A stretch of 64,000 nt of DNA from Selaginella tamariscina (lineage: Eukaryota; Streptophyta; Lycopodiopsida; Selaginellales; Selaginellaceae), in assembly GCA_003024785.1 (NCBI GenBank), contig PUQB01000165.1, forward strand, positions 1-64,000. Direction: 5' to 3'. Each line of letters opens with the position of its first letter. Position 1 is the stretch's first letter. The notes under the pieces are model-generated. The model was not told where the DNA came from and searched no databases. It was given only the letters and a program-made list of their open reading frames with translations. Shown here one piece after another: positions 50,931 through 62,137 of the stretch. The translations under genes and the position numbers were made by a program.

Positions 50931-51790
50931 AGTTTTTTTTACAAATTGTTTAGTATACTAATTAATTTTTTAACTAAATTGCCAAACGACCGCTCGCACA
51001 CTATTTAGTTATATTTTTAAAAAAAAAAAATTTATAAGAATTTATTTATATTTTATATATTTATAATGAAGTATCATTTTATAGGTATATAAGTTTTTAG
51101 ATATATTATATAGTTTGGTATATTATATAGTTTTATAAGTGTGTAGGTATATCAAAAATTAAAACTTTATTGTTTCATTTGAAAACTGTAACTTTTAAAG
51201 TAAAACTTACTATTTTAATTAAGCATAATATTTATTAATACTTATTTGACGGTATTGCATTTTGTAACTCAGGAAGGAGACACAGGCACTTTGTCTCCAA
51301 GTTGCGATGATACAGCAAGAGCTGAAAAAGGAGAAAGCAAAGTATGTTAACTGAACTTCTTAGTATTTAACTTAGAGTTATTCTTAATTTAAGAGAATCA
51401 TGTGAGTGACATTTGTACAGAATACATGTCACATAGAATTAGCTCAGAAACATTATATTTAAACTAAATTACATTTAATTTATAATAAATCTGACGATGT
51501 CATGCTGAGTTCACTATTTGCTGTACTCTAGGGACAAGTGTGTTTTAATCCACGTATCCTTACAATTTGTTTCGACCATACACTCATATATATAAATTAT
51601 ATACAATTGAAAAGAAGAAAAACATTATACACATTATAAAACTTATTTAAATCATATTTACGAGTATAATTAAGGTTAGCACATCGTTAAAGTCGTCTGG
51701 AAGGCGCTTCTGTTCTTTCTATAGCAAGATGGAGAAAGCAAATGTTTCAGTGAATATGCCGGAGAATCGCGTCCACAATCCTAAAATTCC
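50930..51790 (+). repeat. Duplicated segment, left copy (flanks the Harbinger element)
   Basis: Shares a long ordered match with 55220-55985: the block around cgaccgctcgcacac, tacttatttgacggtattgc, gaatcatgtgagtgacattt, gggacaagtgtgttttaatc, aggttagcacatcgttaaag, and the exon-like ATGGAGAAAGCAAATG at 51729. In this copy the frame after ATG reads MEKANVSVNMPENRVHNPK and soon stops without the GT donor seen in the right copy. A separate island at 51272-51349 reads EGDTGTLSPSCDDTARAEKG and has no counterpart in the right copy. Confidence 0.8.
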
Positions 51791-51868
51791 CTATTCAAAA
51801 AATTACGTTTTATGTTATTTGTAATATATTTTTATTCGATTGATGCCCAGTTTCATGTGAAGGACTTA

Positions 51869-52457
51869 GGGCCGTGTCACATGTGGGTTCTTTAGCCAGG
51901 TTGGCCACATTGGACACGTCTCTGGCGAGTGTCACATGTACTTGCCAACGGTTCAAACTGGCTGATCTGGCCAGATTTTTCACATCCCTCGTAGCTGCAT
52001 GTGGCTTTACAACAATAGGTAATTGCGCCATCTTAATTTAGCTGTTTATAGGCGTCTCTTTCTCACACACACGCGCACACACACATAATTTACCAACAAT
52101 AGTAATTGTGCCATCTTAAGCCCACTTTCCACTAGCGGGTGGTTATTTGCGGTGGTAAATTAAAATAATGCCATGTCGTTAATTATTACTACCACTATGC
52201 TTTTTCATTAGATTAATTAAATTAAAAAATAAATTAGTAGTGCACAATTTTTATTTAATCGATTATTAAAAATATATATATTACACATACATATGTAATA
52301 AATGTGCACCTATCAGTATTTTTAATTTAAAAAAATATTTAAAACTCCAACTTTTCATTGTTATTTTTTTTATATAGAATTATTAATTATTACTAATGTC
52401 TTTCTATATGTATGTGTATAACAATGTACACACACACACACACACCACACACACCAC

Positions 52458-52493
<36 letters not shown>

Positions 52494-55056
52494 ACATGTG
52501 AGTGTGTTGAGAGAAAGAGAGATTACAATAACTTATGTTCTTTCTGCAAAATAAGTATATCAACTAATGTGTTATATATATATATATATATATATATTAA
52601 TATTCTACATGTAAATGAGTAATATTTTGTTAAATCTCATTTGCTTTTTATTTTAAAGTTTAATTTATTTGTTTTTCATTGATTTTTTTAAAAGCTAAAA
52701 AAAGTAAAAATAATTTCATTAATCTTGATACACGTGTCATTCAATTATGCCGGTAGCCATACAACCGGGCAAAATTGTCCGAGGTTACCACCGAAAAAGC
52801 ATGTAGGCGCCACATAGGTGTCCACGTAGGTGCCAAGTAATTATAAATTATAAATAACAGCAAGTGGAAAACTAAACCCATGGTAGAATAAATAATTTCT
52901 TTTATTTCTTAATTTAGCTGTTTATAGCCGTCTCCCTCACACACGCGCACACGCACACACACGTAATGCATGAAGTTAACATTGTTAATTTAAGAATATG
53001 TTGTTGCGGATTTACACGGGAATATGTACCCAACATTGTTAATTTAGAATATGTTGTTGCTACACGGGGAATATGTACCCGCCACCTGAGTCCATAACAC
53101 AGAGAGCGATTAAAAAGCCTTAAGCTTTTGTGAGTCGGGTGTACTCAAGGTTGTAACTTTGATATTCCGTGAATATTCTTTAACTTTTGTGGAATAATTT
53201 GCTCTGCAGGGCAGATAACCGTTTCCCTTACATAAGAATTATCGAAATTGGGATATCATTTTATTTTATAAGATTTAAACTAAATACAGTTGTGTCAATA
53301 CAAAATACACCTTTTTGAAATCTTAAAAGTATGTTTAACATAGGTTTTTTAATATATTTAGTAATTTAATAATATATTTATATTATATATATAATAGACA
53401 CATATAGGTAGCATCGTGTATATATACAACCACGTATATACACATATTATCGAGGCATAAATAAAGTACATAATTACATAAAATAAAATCGATACAAGTG
53501 TATTTTACTACAATAAAAAAACATTATTCATTTTTTTTATTTCATTACAAAACAAATAAATAAGTTATGTTCCCACCAAATACAACCACACACATATACC
53601 TTAAAAGTTGATGTCAATACTTTCGATGTACTTCTCTAAGGTATTTCTCATAGCCAAACCATCCCTTGTTCTAGCTTGAGACCTTTGAGGTAAGTAACCT
53701 GCATCATGGTTGTAATATAATATATCAAACTTTCATAAAACTTTTCATTTCTATCAATAATGATGTTGTGGAGCAAACAACAAGCTTTAACATTACTCGA
53801 TAAAAAGCTTGGTTTTGACCTGAAAGAACGTCTACAAAGTAATTGTCACCTTTAACAAATCAAATGCCCACTTGACAACAATACATGTAAATGAATGAAG
53901 AAAATTGTACTTCTCTTTTCCACGATACATATGTGGATATGGAATAACAAAGGTCTTGAATAATTGTATCCTCCATCAGCAATGATGTATTCAGGATATC
54001 TCCAAAAGGAGTCTGATACAACTCACCATTACATATAATACTGTCTCTCCAAGCACACAAGCATATGAGTTGTTTCATATTCGTCTATCAGGTGCAGCTC
54101 TTGGCCAATTTGCATACACATCTAAAAACTTTGCCCGACTATCAACAATAACCTACACAACAAAAGTGTAATGTCACTTTGCCCCAATATACCAATCCTT
54201 AGGATCACCATTAGGTGGGCATTCAATGTGTATGGGAATTGCACCAACACAGTTTGAAAACCCTCGCAATGCTTGAAAATGTCTTGACTTTCTTTAAGTT
54301 CTCTTCATCTGGCCACTCCAAATGCTTCTCTCTTCTGTGTAATAAAGATGTCACGAATTTCCGAAGACATTTCTGAGTGTAAATGTTACAACTCCAAAGT
54401 TTGCTACAATGGTATTTCAATGATCTCCAATTGCAGCTACCTGTTTTTCTACCTCATTCTTACGACCAATAATATTTCTAAACCAGGTAAAGGTTTAGTT
54501 TAAATCAGGACGTACTAGATCATAAATATACTGAAATGTTTCATATGAAACCCTGAAAGTCTGCTTCCAATAAAGTGGGTCAATGAGAATCAAATATTGT
54601 AACCACCAATGTAATGATCTTGGCTTAATGTAATAAATGCCTACTCTTTGACCAATTAATTGTTTTCTATTAAAAGCTCTAAAAGCAAATGACGAATATT
54701 CATATTACTTGTAAAACCATCAAGTAAAAATATAATAAAGAAAGAGATTAAATCTTCAACACATATATCAGGTTTAACAAGTGCAAGTTGCCACATTTGA
54801 AGAAGTGAGAGAATAACCTTATGAATTCCTTCAATCACCGTTAATGAGAATACCAAGAATTGCTTCTTCATTGATTTTCCATAAAAAAAAATATTAAATT
54901 AAGTTAATTTTAAGATTTCTTAAATTTACACCCCGTAAACACTATTACATGGCAAAAATAATAAAGTGATGTGGCAATATCACATGTGATATCAACATAT
55001 TTATTTGTTGTGTTGGTTAACCCGTCCCTCCAAAAACGTTACATGTGACACCACCC
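51869..55056 (-). mobile_element. PIF/Harbinger DNA transposon with intact ends, 3.19 kb
   Basis: The left end GGGCCGTGTCACATGTGG (from 51869) is matched by the reverse complement of the right end, GGGTGGTGTCACATGTAA (ending 55056). Both ends are flanked by TTA (51866-51868 and 55057-55059), the 3-bp target duplication characteristic of PIF/Harbinger elements. Inside, on minus, lies a broken DDE transposase. The size fits an element that once had its own transposase; the second Harbinger gene (a Myb/SANT-like protein) is not visible. Internal duplications include agctgtttatag.cgtctc plus a CA-rich block at about 52038 and 52916, and a 57-bp tandem pair at about 52978-53090. Confidence 0.88.
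53840..54880 (-). pseudogene. Harbinger transposase, frameshifted
   Basis: Read on minus across frames: an N-terminal region at about 54871-54656; DPLYWKQTFRVSYETFQYIY at about 54580-54525; then at about 54230-54110 a block with IPIHIECPP and DPKDWYIGAK and VVDSRAKFLDVYANWP, which contains the family's core DDE-domain wording; then IADGGYNYSRPLL at about 53985-53947; and KYNFLHSFTCIVVKWAFDLL at about 53910-53850. These are the conserved blocks of Harbinger transposases in the right order. Stops and frame changes break it, so it is not active as read. Chromosomal cut-and-paste transposition is the family role. Confidence 0.88.
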
Positions 55057-55219
55057 TTAGTTACTCGTGAATCTTTGAGATTCTCTCACTACAAGAAAAT
55101 TAAACATATAATACACAAGTAAAATATATATACACGTTTATCATTCTTCTACAGATTAAACATTAACAAAGATACGCACTCCATACGATTGTTTGCTTTT
55201 AAATCTGACTTAACCTAAA

Positions 55220-55985
55220 ATTTAGTTAAAATTTAAGGTTTTTACACATTGTTTATATATTAACAAAATACTAATTAATTTTGTAACCAAATTGCGACCG
55301 ACCGCTCACACACAATTTAGTTATATTTTAATTTATTTTTTTATAAAATTTATATATTTATAATGAAGTATCATTTTATATATATAGTTTATATATATTA
55401 TATAGTTTATAAGTATATAGGTATATCAAAAATTAAAAGTTTAACACAGTCGGGTTTGCTTTTAAAGCAAAACTTATTATTTTAAAGTATAAGCATTAAG
55501 CCATAATATTTATTAATACTTATTTGAGGGTATTGCATTTTGCATTTGTTAGCTGAACTTCTTAATATTTAACTAAAGTTATTCTTCATTTAAGAGAATC
55601 ATGTGATTGACATTTGTACAAATACACATCAAACATTAATTTAAACTAATTATATTTAATTTATAATAAATCTGTCGATGTCATCACTATTTGCTGGTGG
55701 TACTCTCTAGGGACAAGTGTGTTTTAATCCATCTATCCTTACAATTTGTTTCGACCATACACTCATAGATATAACATTATATGCAATTGAAAAGAAATAA
55801 ACATTATACACCATTGTAATTAAAACTTATTTAAATCATATTTACGAGTATAATATATAAGGTTAGCACATCGTTAAAGTCGTCTTATATAGGTTTTCTG
55901 TTCTTTCTATAGCAAGATGGAGAAAGCAAATGTTTCAGTGAATATGCCGGAGAATCGCGTCCACAATCTTAAAACTGAGTAAAAT
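55220..55985 (+). repeat. Duplicated segment, right copy
   Basis: Counterpart of 50930-51790 with the same landmark order. Together the two copies bracket the Harbinger transposon at a spacing of about 4.2 kb, though the transposon's own target duplication shows that it inserted separately. Confidence 0.8.
55917..55978 (+). CDS. Short 5' exon of an unknown gene
   Basis: ATG at 55917 in good context (caagATGGAG) opens MEKANVSVNMPENRVHNLKT, then reaches GA|GTAAAATTC, a plausible GT donor. The next exon is not identified. It lies about 0.8 kb upstream of cytochrome b561, but plant b561 proteins begin at the downstream ATG, so this is more likely a separate gene or an alternative 5' exon. The same exon is present without the donor at 51729 in the left duplicate. 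Confidence 0.4.
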
Positions 55986-56334
55986 TCTTTACTTTCCTAT
56001 CTATACAATTCTCACTTTGTAATATATTTATATATTTCATTCTACATTGTAGATTTATTGTCTATCATAGATGTAGTTTATACACTCCATTTCTATCTAT
56101 CTATATATATGTGTGTGTGGTGTGTTGGTGTACATGATACATATAATCGCAGTTTGGGATATTCTTAAGGAATATACTAAGAATGTATAGTTCAAAGAAT
56201 ACTTAAATACGATCCACGTGCCACCTATAACGAGTATCTTGCTGTATGCTACGTTCAAGTTTATATAGTGTTTAGATAGTTAAGCATTACAAAACATTGC
56301 CACCTCAAGCGTTCCATTTATGAAATATGGGCAT

Positions 56335-56600
56335 TATCACTTTGACTTTATAATGGGTGTATACGTGGACACCTTGCATGTGTATAGACCAGAGGAAATG
56401 TACACATAGGTGTGTATTTCCTATAGCATGTATACACTAGATGTGTATTTCTTATCTTTCTAAGGTGTTTATACTTGACAAAAATTAGTTGGCTGTGCGT
56501 AGGGTTCCATTTATGCATTATCACTTTGACTTTATAATGGGTGTATACGTGGATGTGTATAGACCAGAAAAGACTGTACACGTAGGTGTTATTCTATAGC
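56335..56600. repeat. Imperfect tandem duplication, period ~180 bp
   Basis: The block ttatcactttgactttataa followed by tgggtgtatacgtgga and gtgtatagaccaga occurs at about 56335-56395 and again at about 56518-56570, with a short deletion in the second copy. Confidence 0.75.
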
Positions 56601-56768
56601 ATAGTATTTATGGAAAATAACTAGCTGGATGTGATGATACACATGTGCGTGTGTATAGAGTTTAAGAGATCTTGTTAAGGTGCTGGCACATATTTAACCT
56701 TGTTTATGTGGTTTTACAGTGTTTAAGCTGTTTGGTTTCTTTTGTATACAGAGAAAAAGAAGCAAGAG

Positions 56769-57568
56769 ATGGCTGGTGTTTCATGGGGGACTGGGCCGGC
56801 TCCATTTATAAACACAGTACATGTTGGGGTGTGATTTCTGCCGTTCTTTGTTCTGTTCTGGACAATAAAATAGGGGCGGTCTCAATTGGAATGCTGGAAA
56901 CAAGAGCCTGGTGTTCAATGTAAGGATTTAGATTAAATCTTGCATATTTACTTGTTTTCTTCATTGCATTTTGATTGTTTCCTTTAATTATATGTTAATT
57001 AATTATTGTAGTATTTACTTAGTCAAGTCTTGCATATTTACTTGTTTTTCCTCATTGCATTTGATTTTGATTATTTTTATCATGTGTTAATGAGATTCAT
57101 TATATTGTAATCCTGTCCAGTGACACATCTAAGTTCACTGTTACCAAGTTACTTACTTAGTCTGCATATGATTAACTTGTGCAGATACATCCGGTGATGA
57201 TGGTAATCGGATTCATACTTGTTTCCAGTGAAGGTATTTAATTCTTTATTAGAATTTAGTTATAAATAATTTATTTATAAATTATTAAACAAAATATTAA
57301 AGTGTTTTTTTTTTTTTATAATTTTTTATAAAGCTATTTTGGTGTACAAGAGTGTACCTGGGACAAAGCAATATCAAAAGGGAATACACTTAAGCTTACA
57401 AGCCATAGCATTTGTGCTTGGAGTGTTTGGAATATGCGCTGCTCTGAAATATCATAATGAATCCAACATTGATAACTTCTATAGTCTGCACTCTTGGCTT
57501 GGCCTTGGCACAATTGCTCTTTTCTTTTTCCAGGTAATTTCACACACACACCATGCAGTGTGTGTGTG

Positions 57569-57604
<36 letters not shown>

Positions 57605-58031
57605 TCTCACTAGTGTTAACATGTTATAAATGGAGCAGTATATGTCTAGTTTCTCATACACAACACATATAATTTCTAGCATAAATAAATAAAAATAAAT
57701 TTTTTTTTTTTATATAATTAATATTGCAGTGGTTGATTGGATTTATCACATTCTGGTACCCAGGAGCTGCAAATAACACACGGAAATCAGTACTACCATG
57801 GCATGTGTTCTTGGGACTTTTCATATACATTCTGGCAATTGCAACTGCACAGACTGGTATACTTGAAAAAGTGACATTTCTACAGAGTTCAAAGGCGTTT
57901 GGCCACTATGATCCTGAAGCTTAGTGGCAAATTTTACTGCAATTGCTGTGGTTTTACTTGGGATTTTTACTGTGTGGGGGCTGTTGTACCGCATGTTCCT
58001 ATTGAGGAAGAGTAGAGCTATTGAAGAGTAG
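56769..58031 (+). CDS. CYB561: Cytochrome b561, transmembrane ascorbate ferrireductase type, 4 exons
   Basis: A di-heme membrane protein that moves electrons from cytosolic ascorbate across a membrane, in plants often the vacuolar one, reducing ferric iron or monodehydroascorbate (family knowledge). Exons: 56769-56919 (MAGVSWGTGPAPFINTVHVG), 57185-57233 (IHPVMMVIGFILVSSE), 57334-57533 (AILVYKSVPGTKQYQKGIHL ... NFYSLHSWLGLG) and 57730-58031 (WLIGFITFWYPG ... LPWHVFLG). The four heme-ligand histidines are visible in IHPVMM, KGIHL, SLHSW and PWHVF. Five to six hydrophobic spans fit the family, as does a length of about 230 aa. Exon 1 has a TGA and a TAG that vanish if single bases are restored. 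In exon 4 the frame breaks at GAAGCT|TAG (about 57921), after which the expected last membrane span (FTAIAVVLLGIFTVW) reads in the next frame to TAG at 58029. Confidence 0.93.
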
Positions 58032-61000
58032 TAGTATTTTCTTGGTATGTATATATTGTCTACCTTTATTAATATCTTTTTAATTAAATGTTATTACATA
58101 TACAATATTTTAACTCGTATATAATTAAAAAAATGTAATGTATAGTGTTTAATGTTTAATTTATGTTTATATTTAAAATTTACTATCGTGGCTTGTGAAT
58201 AATTACGAAAGAAGTCTATTAATAGATACTAGCTATGTGTGTGTATATAAAATATTGAAATAAAGTTTCAAAGTGCTTGATAATTAGGTTTTTGCAACAA
58301 TATAATGAATATACAAGAGTCATATGGTATATCTTAAAATCTTTTTTAATTATATATACAGAGACACACACACATTGATAAATTCTGTTTTTGGTACATA
58401 CATTGTAAATTGATGGAGAAAATGAAAAAATTTAAAAAGAATTTAGAAAGTTCTTTATATAATATGTTACATATTAAACAAATTATATAATTAAATTTAT
58501 TGACCATTAATTTAAATTTTTGTATTCTTAAAGGATACACGGCCAGAAACATTATTGTTATTTAAGTTACTTAGAATTGAAATCGATTTAAGAAATTAAA
58601 TAAAATATTTAATAGAATTATTAAGAATAAAAGATTTAATTAAGTAGTTTATCAAATTCAACCCTTATTCAATTGTAATTCTTTTGAAAGGTTGACATAT
58701 TTTAATAAGTTTAAACTTTAAACTTTATTTCAATCTTAAATTTTAATTTTAAAAAGTATTTATAAAAAATTTTGAAATAATATGTTAAAAGTAAAATTGA
58801 ATTATATTAACAAAAGTATTGAATTAGAAGAGTTAACTGTTAAATTATAACAACATAGATACGTGTTATTATATTTTATGCATTTAAAATCATAGTCAAA
58901 AGACATTAAATATAAAATTAATTTATTTTAATTTCTTAAGTTAATTAAGTAATTATTTTGTTTAATAAGATATATTAATAACTTATTTTATTTTGTTAAT
59001 ATCTCATGTAGGTTACGAAAAATATTAATAAAATTCCATAACCTCATAATTGGGAATTATAGAAGATTTATTAATATCTTGAGAGTTTATGGACAATATT
59101 AAAATAATGAAGTGTATTTATAATAATATTAAAATAATAAAAATAAATTGTAGCATGAACTATAAAGAATAAACTATGTTAATATAATGGTGTTGAATAA
59201 CCTCATTAGTGAAAGACTTAATAACTTTAGTATATGAATCATAATTAGTATTGCTATAATAAAAAGATGTTTTTTAAATCCACTAAGAATGTAATACTTA
59301 GTATACTAAGGTCATTAATTTTATGCATAACTTATTATCAATGCTAATCTCACATTATCATTGAGTTTTATTATATATGCGTGTCTATGTTTGTGTTTGT
59401 GTATGTATATATATATAGTCATTTTAGTATAGAAATAATTATATAATATATTTTAATTAATAAGAGTATTCATGTTTATTTAAAAATAATTCTAAAGCTT
59501 ACATTTTTATCATTGGCACAAATAATGAAAATATTCATCTTTAAAGCATGTCAATTTATACAAGAATTAGATAAATTAAATTTTTTTAATAATAAAGCAT
59601 ATGCATGATCACTTTTAACAAAGCCTTGATTTTTTTATAATAAAAATCATTATATATTAACATAAGGTTTAAAATATAGTTTGATTACATAAATTCTCAA
59701 GGGTTAATTGTGAATCAAGTTAATTATCCAAAGTAAAAATGTTTCTTTAAAGTGTATTACTTATATTTATGTATGTAGAGATTGTATTAAATTATTTTTC
59801 AAAAATGTAAAAGATGATACTTTTGTTTTTATATATAAGAGCAATTATCTTTATGAATGAAATTTATAAATTTACTAGAGTAACTTTTTAACATCTTTAT
59901 CTATTTTATACTAGTTAAAATAAATTGTTACTAATATGATCCATGAAATATATATAATTTAGACTTTAACATTATTATTATAATACCATTTTTTATTTGT
60001 AAATATAATTCTCTAAAAGTTTTTATTATTATGTCTTGAGATGCATTGTCCTTATTAAATGATAAAATAATTAAATATATTAAATATAATATAATTAAAT
60101 ATAAATGTATGTTAGATTAAGTTCTAACATTGTACACCACTAAGTTTATGTTTAATGTTAAAAAAAATTCATTAAATATAATGTATGAAATTATGTGTCA
60201 TTTGTTATTATTTAATTTAATGTAATATATAAAAGTTTTACACTTTGTACAAGCATTTTGTAATTAATCATTATCAAAATTAAAATACACAGCACAAAAC
60301 ATTAAAAATTAATGATCCAACTTTAATGTATATATATATATATATATTTATTTATTTATTTGACATGTACTTTAGAATTATATTATTTAAATACTTTAAA
60401 TAATCATCATTATATTGTTTTAATTTATATAATAAAATAAAGTGGTCACTTAAAAAGCATCATTTAGTTAATTTAAATATTTAAATAAATAATCACTTAA
60501 ATGCCATCAATTATTTTATTATTATAGTGTGTATTTTTACCACACAAGGGTATGCATATATAATGATTAGTTTTAATAATTATAACTTAATTCATATTTA
60601 AATAAACATTTTATTAACAAATGACAAGAAGTTAAAAAATGTTTTATAAGATTTAATTACTAATCATTTTAATTTAAAGGTTTCAATCATTTATTAACCA
60701 TTCATCGTATATATATAAATAACTAAATCAAGAACTTAGTATAATAAATAAAACTATATAATATTTTTATTAATATTCATCCATATTTATGATATGGTTT
60801 TTTATTATTATTATTAAAATTCAAATTCAACTTAATATCGTGATTTGCCATTTCAAATTTTGATTTTATCCTTAATATCATAGAAGTAAATATTTTAATT
60901 AATTATTAATATTGTAAATGACTCAATTTTAAAAGTAAAAATGAAAAGTCCATATTTTGCTTTATACAAACCTGAATGTGTATAATTTATAATATTTGCT

Positions 61001-61800
61001 AGTTAATTTAGTTATTAATAAATATTATTAATTTTTTAATATCTGGAGTGAGGTTGTGAAAATATATTAATAAAATATTCTAACATCACAATTGCAAGGT
61101 TATAAAAGTATTTATAATATTTTCTATGCCCTGTGAGGAATATTAAACATTATAGTACAATATAAATAATATTAAAATAACAAAAATAAATTCTAGCATG
61201 AGTTACACGAAGAAACTAATAAAGGATTTTATTAATCTTGAATGATCCTATTCATAAAGATTTAATAGCTTTAAAATATGAATTATTAGGTGAAAATAAG
61301 TAATATTTAAGATATTTTAAAGGCCTTCAATTTATGTGCAACTTTTTACCAATGTTAATGTTAAGGTTTAATAATGACGTTTGTCTCTGTCGAACAAAAG
61401 GAATCATTAAGATATAATTTATACTATGCGTATCACTTATTCTTAATTAGTTTAATGCAATATATAGAACTTTTATTCTTTGTAAAGGTATTGGTTGATA
61501 ATTAATCATTACCAAATATTAAAATACATAATACATAACATTAACTTATTAATGATCAGATGGATACTTTAGAATAAAGAAAGAAATAGTTTATATAAGT
61601 AATATATACATACATACATATGCATGCGAAAAGTATATATATGGCCATGGTCTACAAATATAATAAATAATTCAAGTTTAACCTTTATTCTCTGTTTTAG
61701 GGTTACATTTTAGGGTTCTAGATTTCGGAACAAATATTTTCTAGAAAATATTTGCAAATCAACAATTATGAAATGTTTTTTTATATAAATATATAAATGC
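58032..61800. other. Long AT-rich intergenic region with diverged repeats
   Basis: About 3.8 kb without a gene. Two regions, roughly 58980-60330 and 61000-61570, share diverged motifs in the same order (attaaaataa.aaaaataaattgtagcatga, then attaatcattatcaaaat and ttaatgatc), suggesting an old duplication or two copies of a decayed element. No coding signal on either strand. Confidence 0.5.
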
Positions 61801-61828
61801 GAGCAGATCTGCTCCCTAGGGTTCTAAG
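61697..61828 (+). promoter_or_regulatory. Telobox cluster upstream of the trihelix gene
   Basis: TTTTAGGGTT at about 61696, TTTTAGGGTTC at about 61709 and CTAGGGTTCTA at about 61816 lie within 150 bp upstream of the start codon at 61841. They match the plant telobox found near the starts of other genes in the window. Confidence 0.45.
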
Positions 61829-61840
61829 ATATGGCGCAGC

Positions 61841-62071
61841 ATGGCGAAAAGCATAGATTGTAGTGACAAGGAGAAGACAGATCGAATTGAAGGCCCACGC
61901 AAGGTGCGTATATACATATAGTATACAACGCACACATGTATGCATATATTTGACCCACTATGCTAGCGGTTTTATATATGGTCGACTATTCATTTGACAG
62001 CATGCTTTTTTTTTTTTTTTTTAATATGCACCCAAATAATGATTTAAATGGACATGGTTCTTATGTGTGCA

Positions 62072-62137
<66 letters not shown>

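Noticed and set aside
51810-52031. 73-codon minus-strand frame
   Set aside because: It overlaps the left terminal inverted repeat of the Harbinger element and has no exon features.
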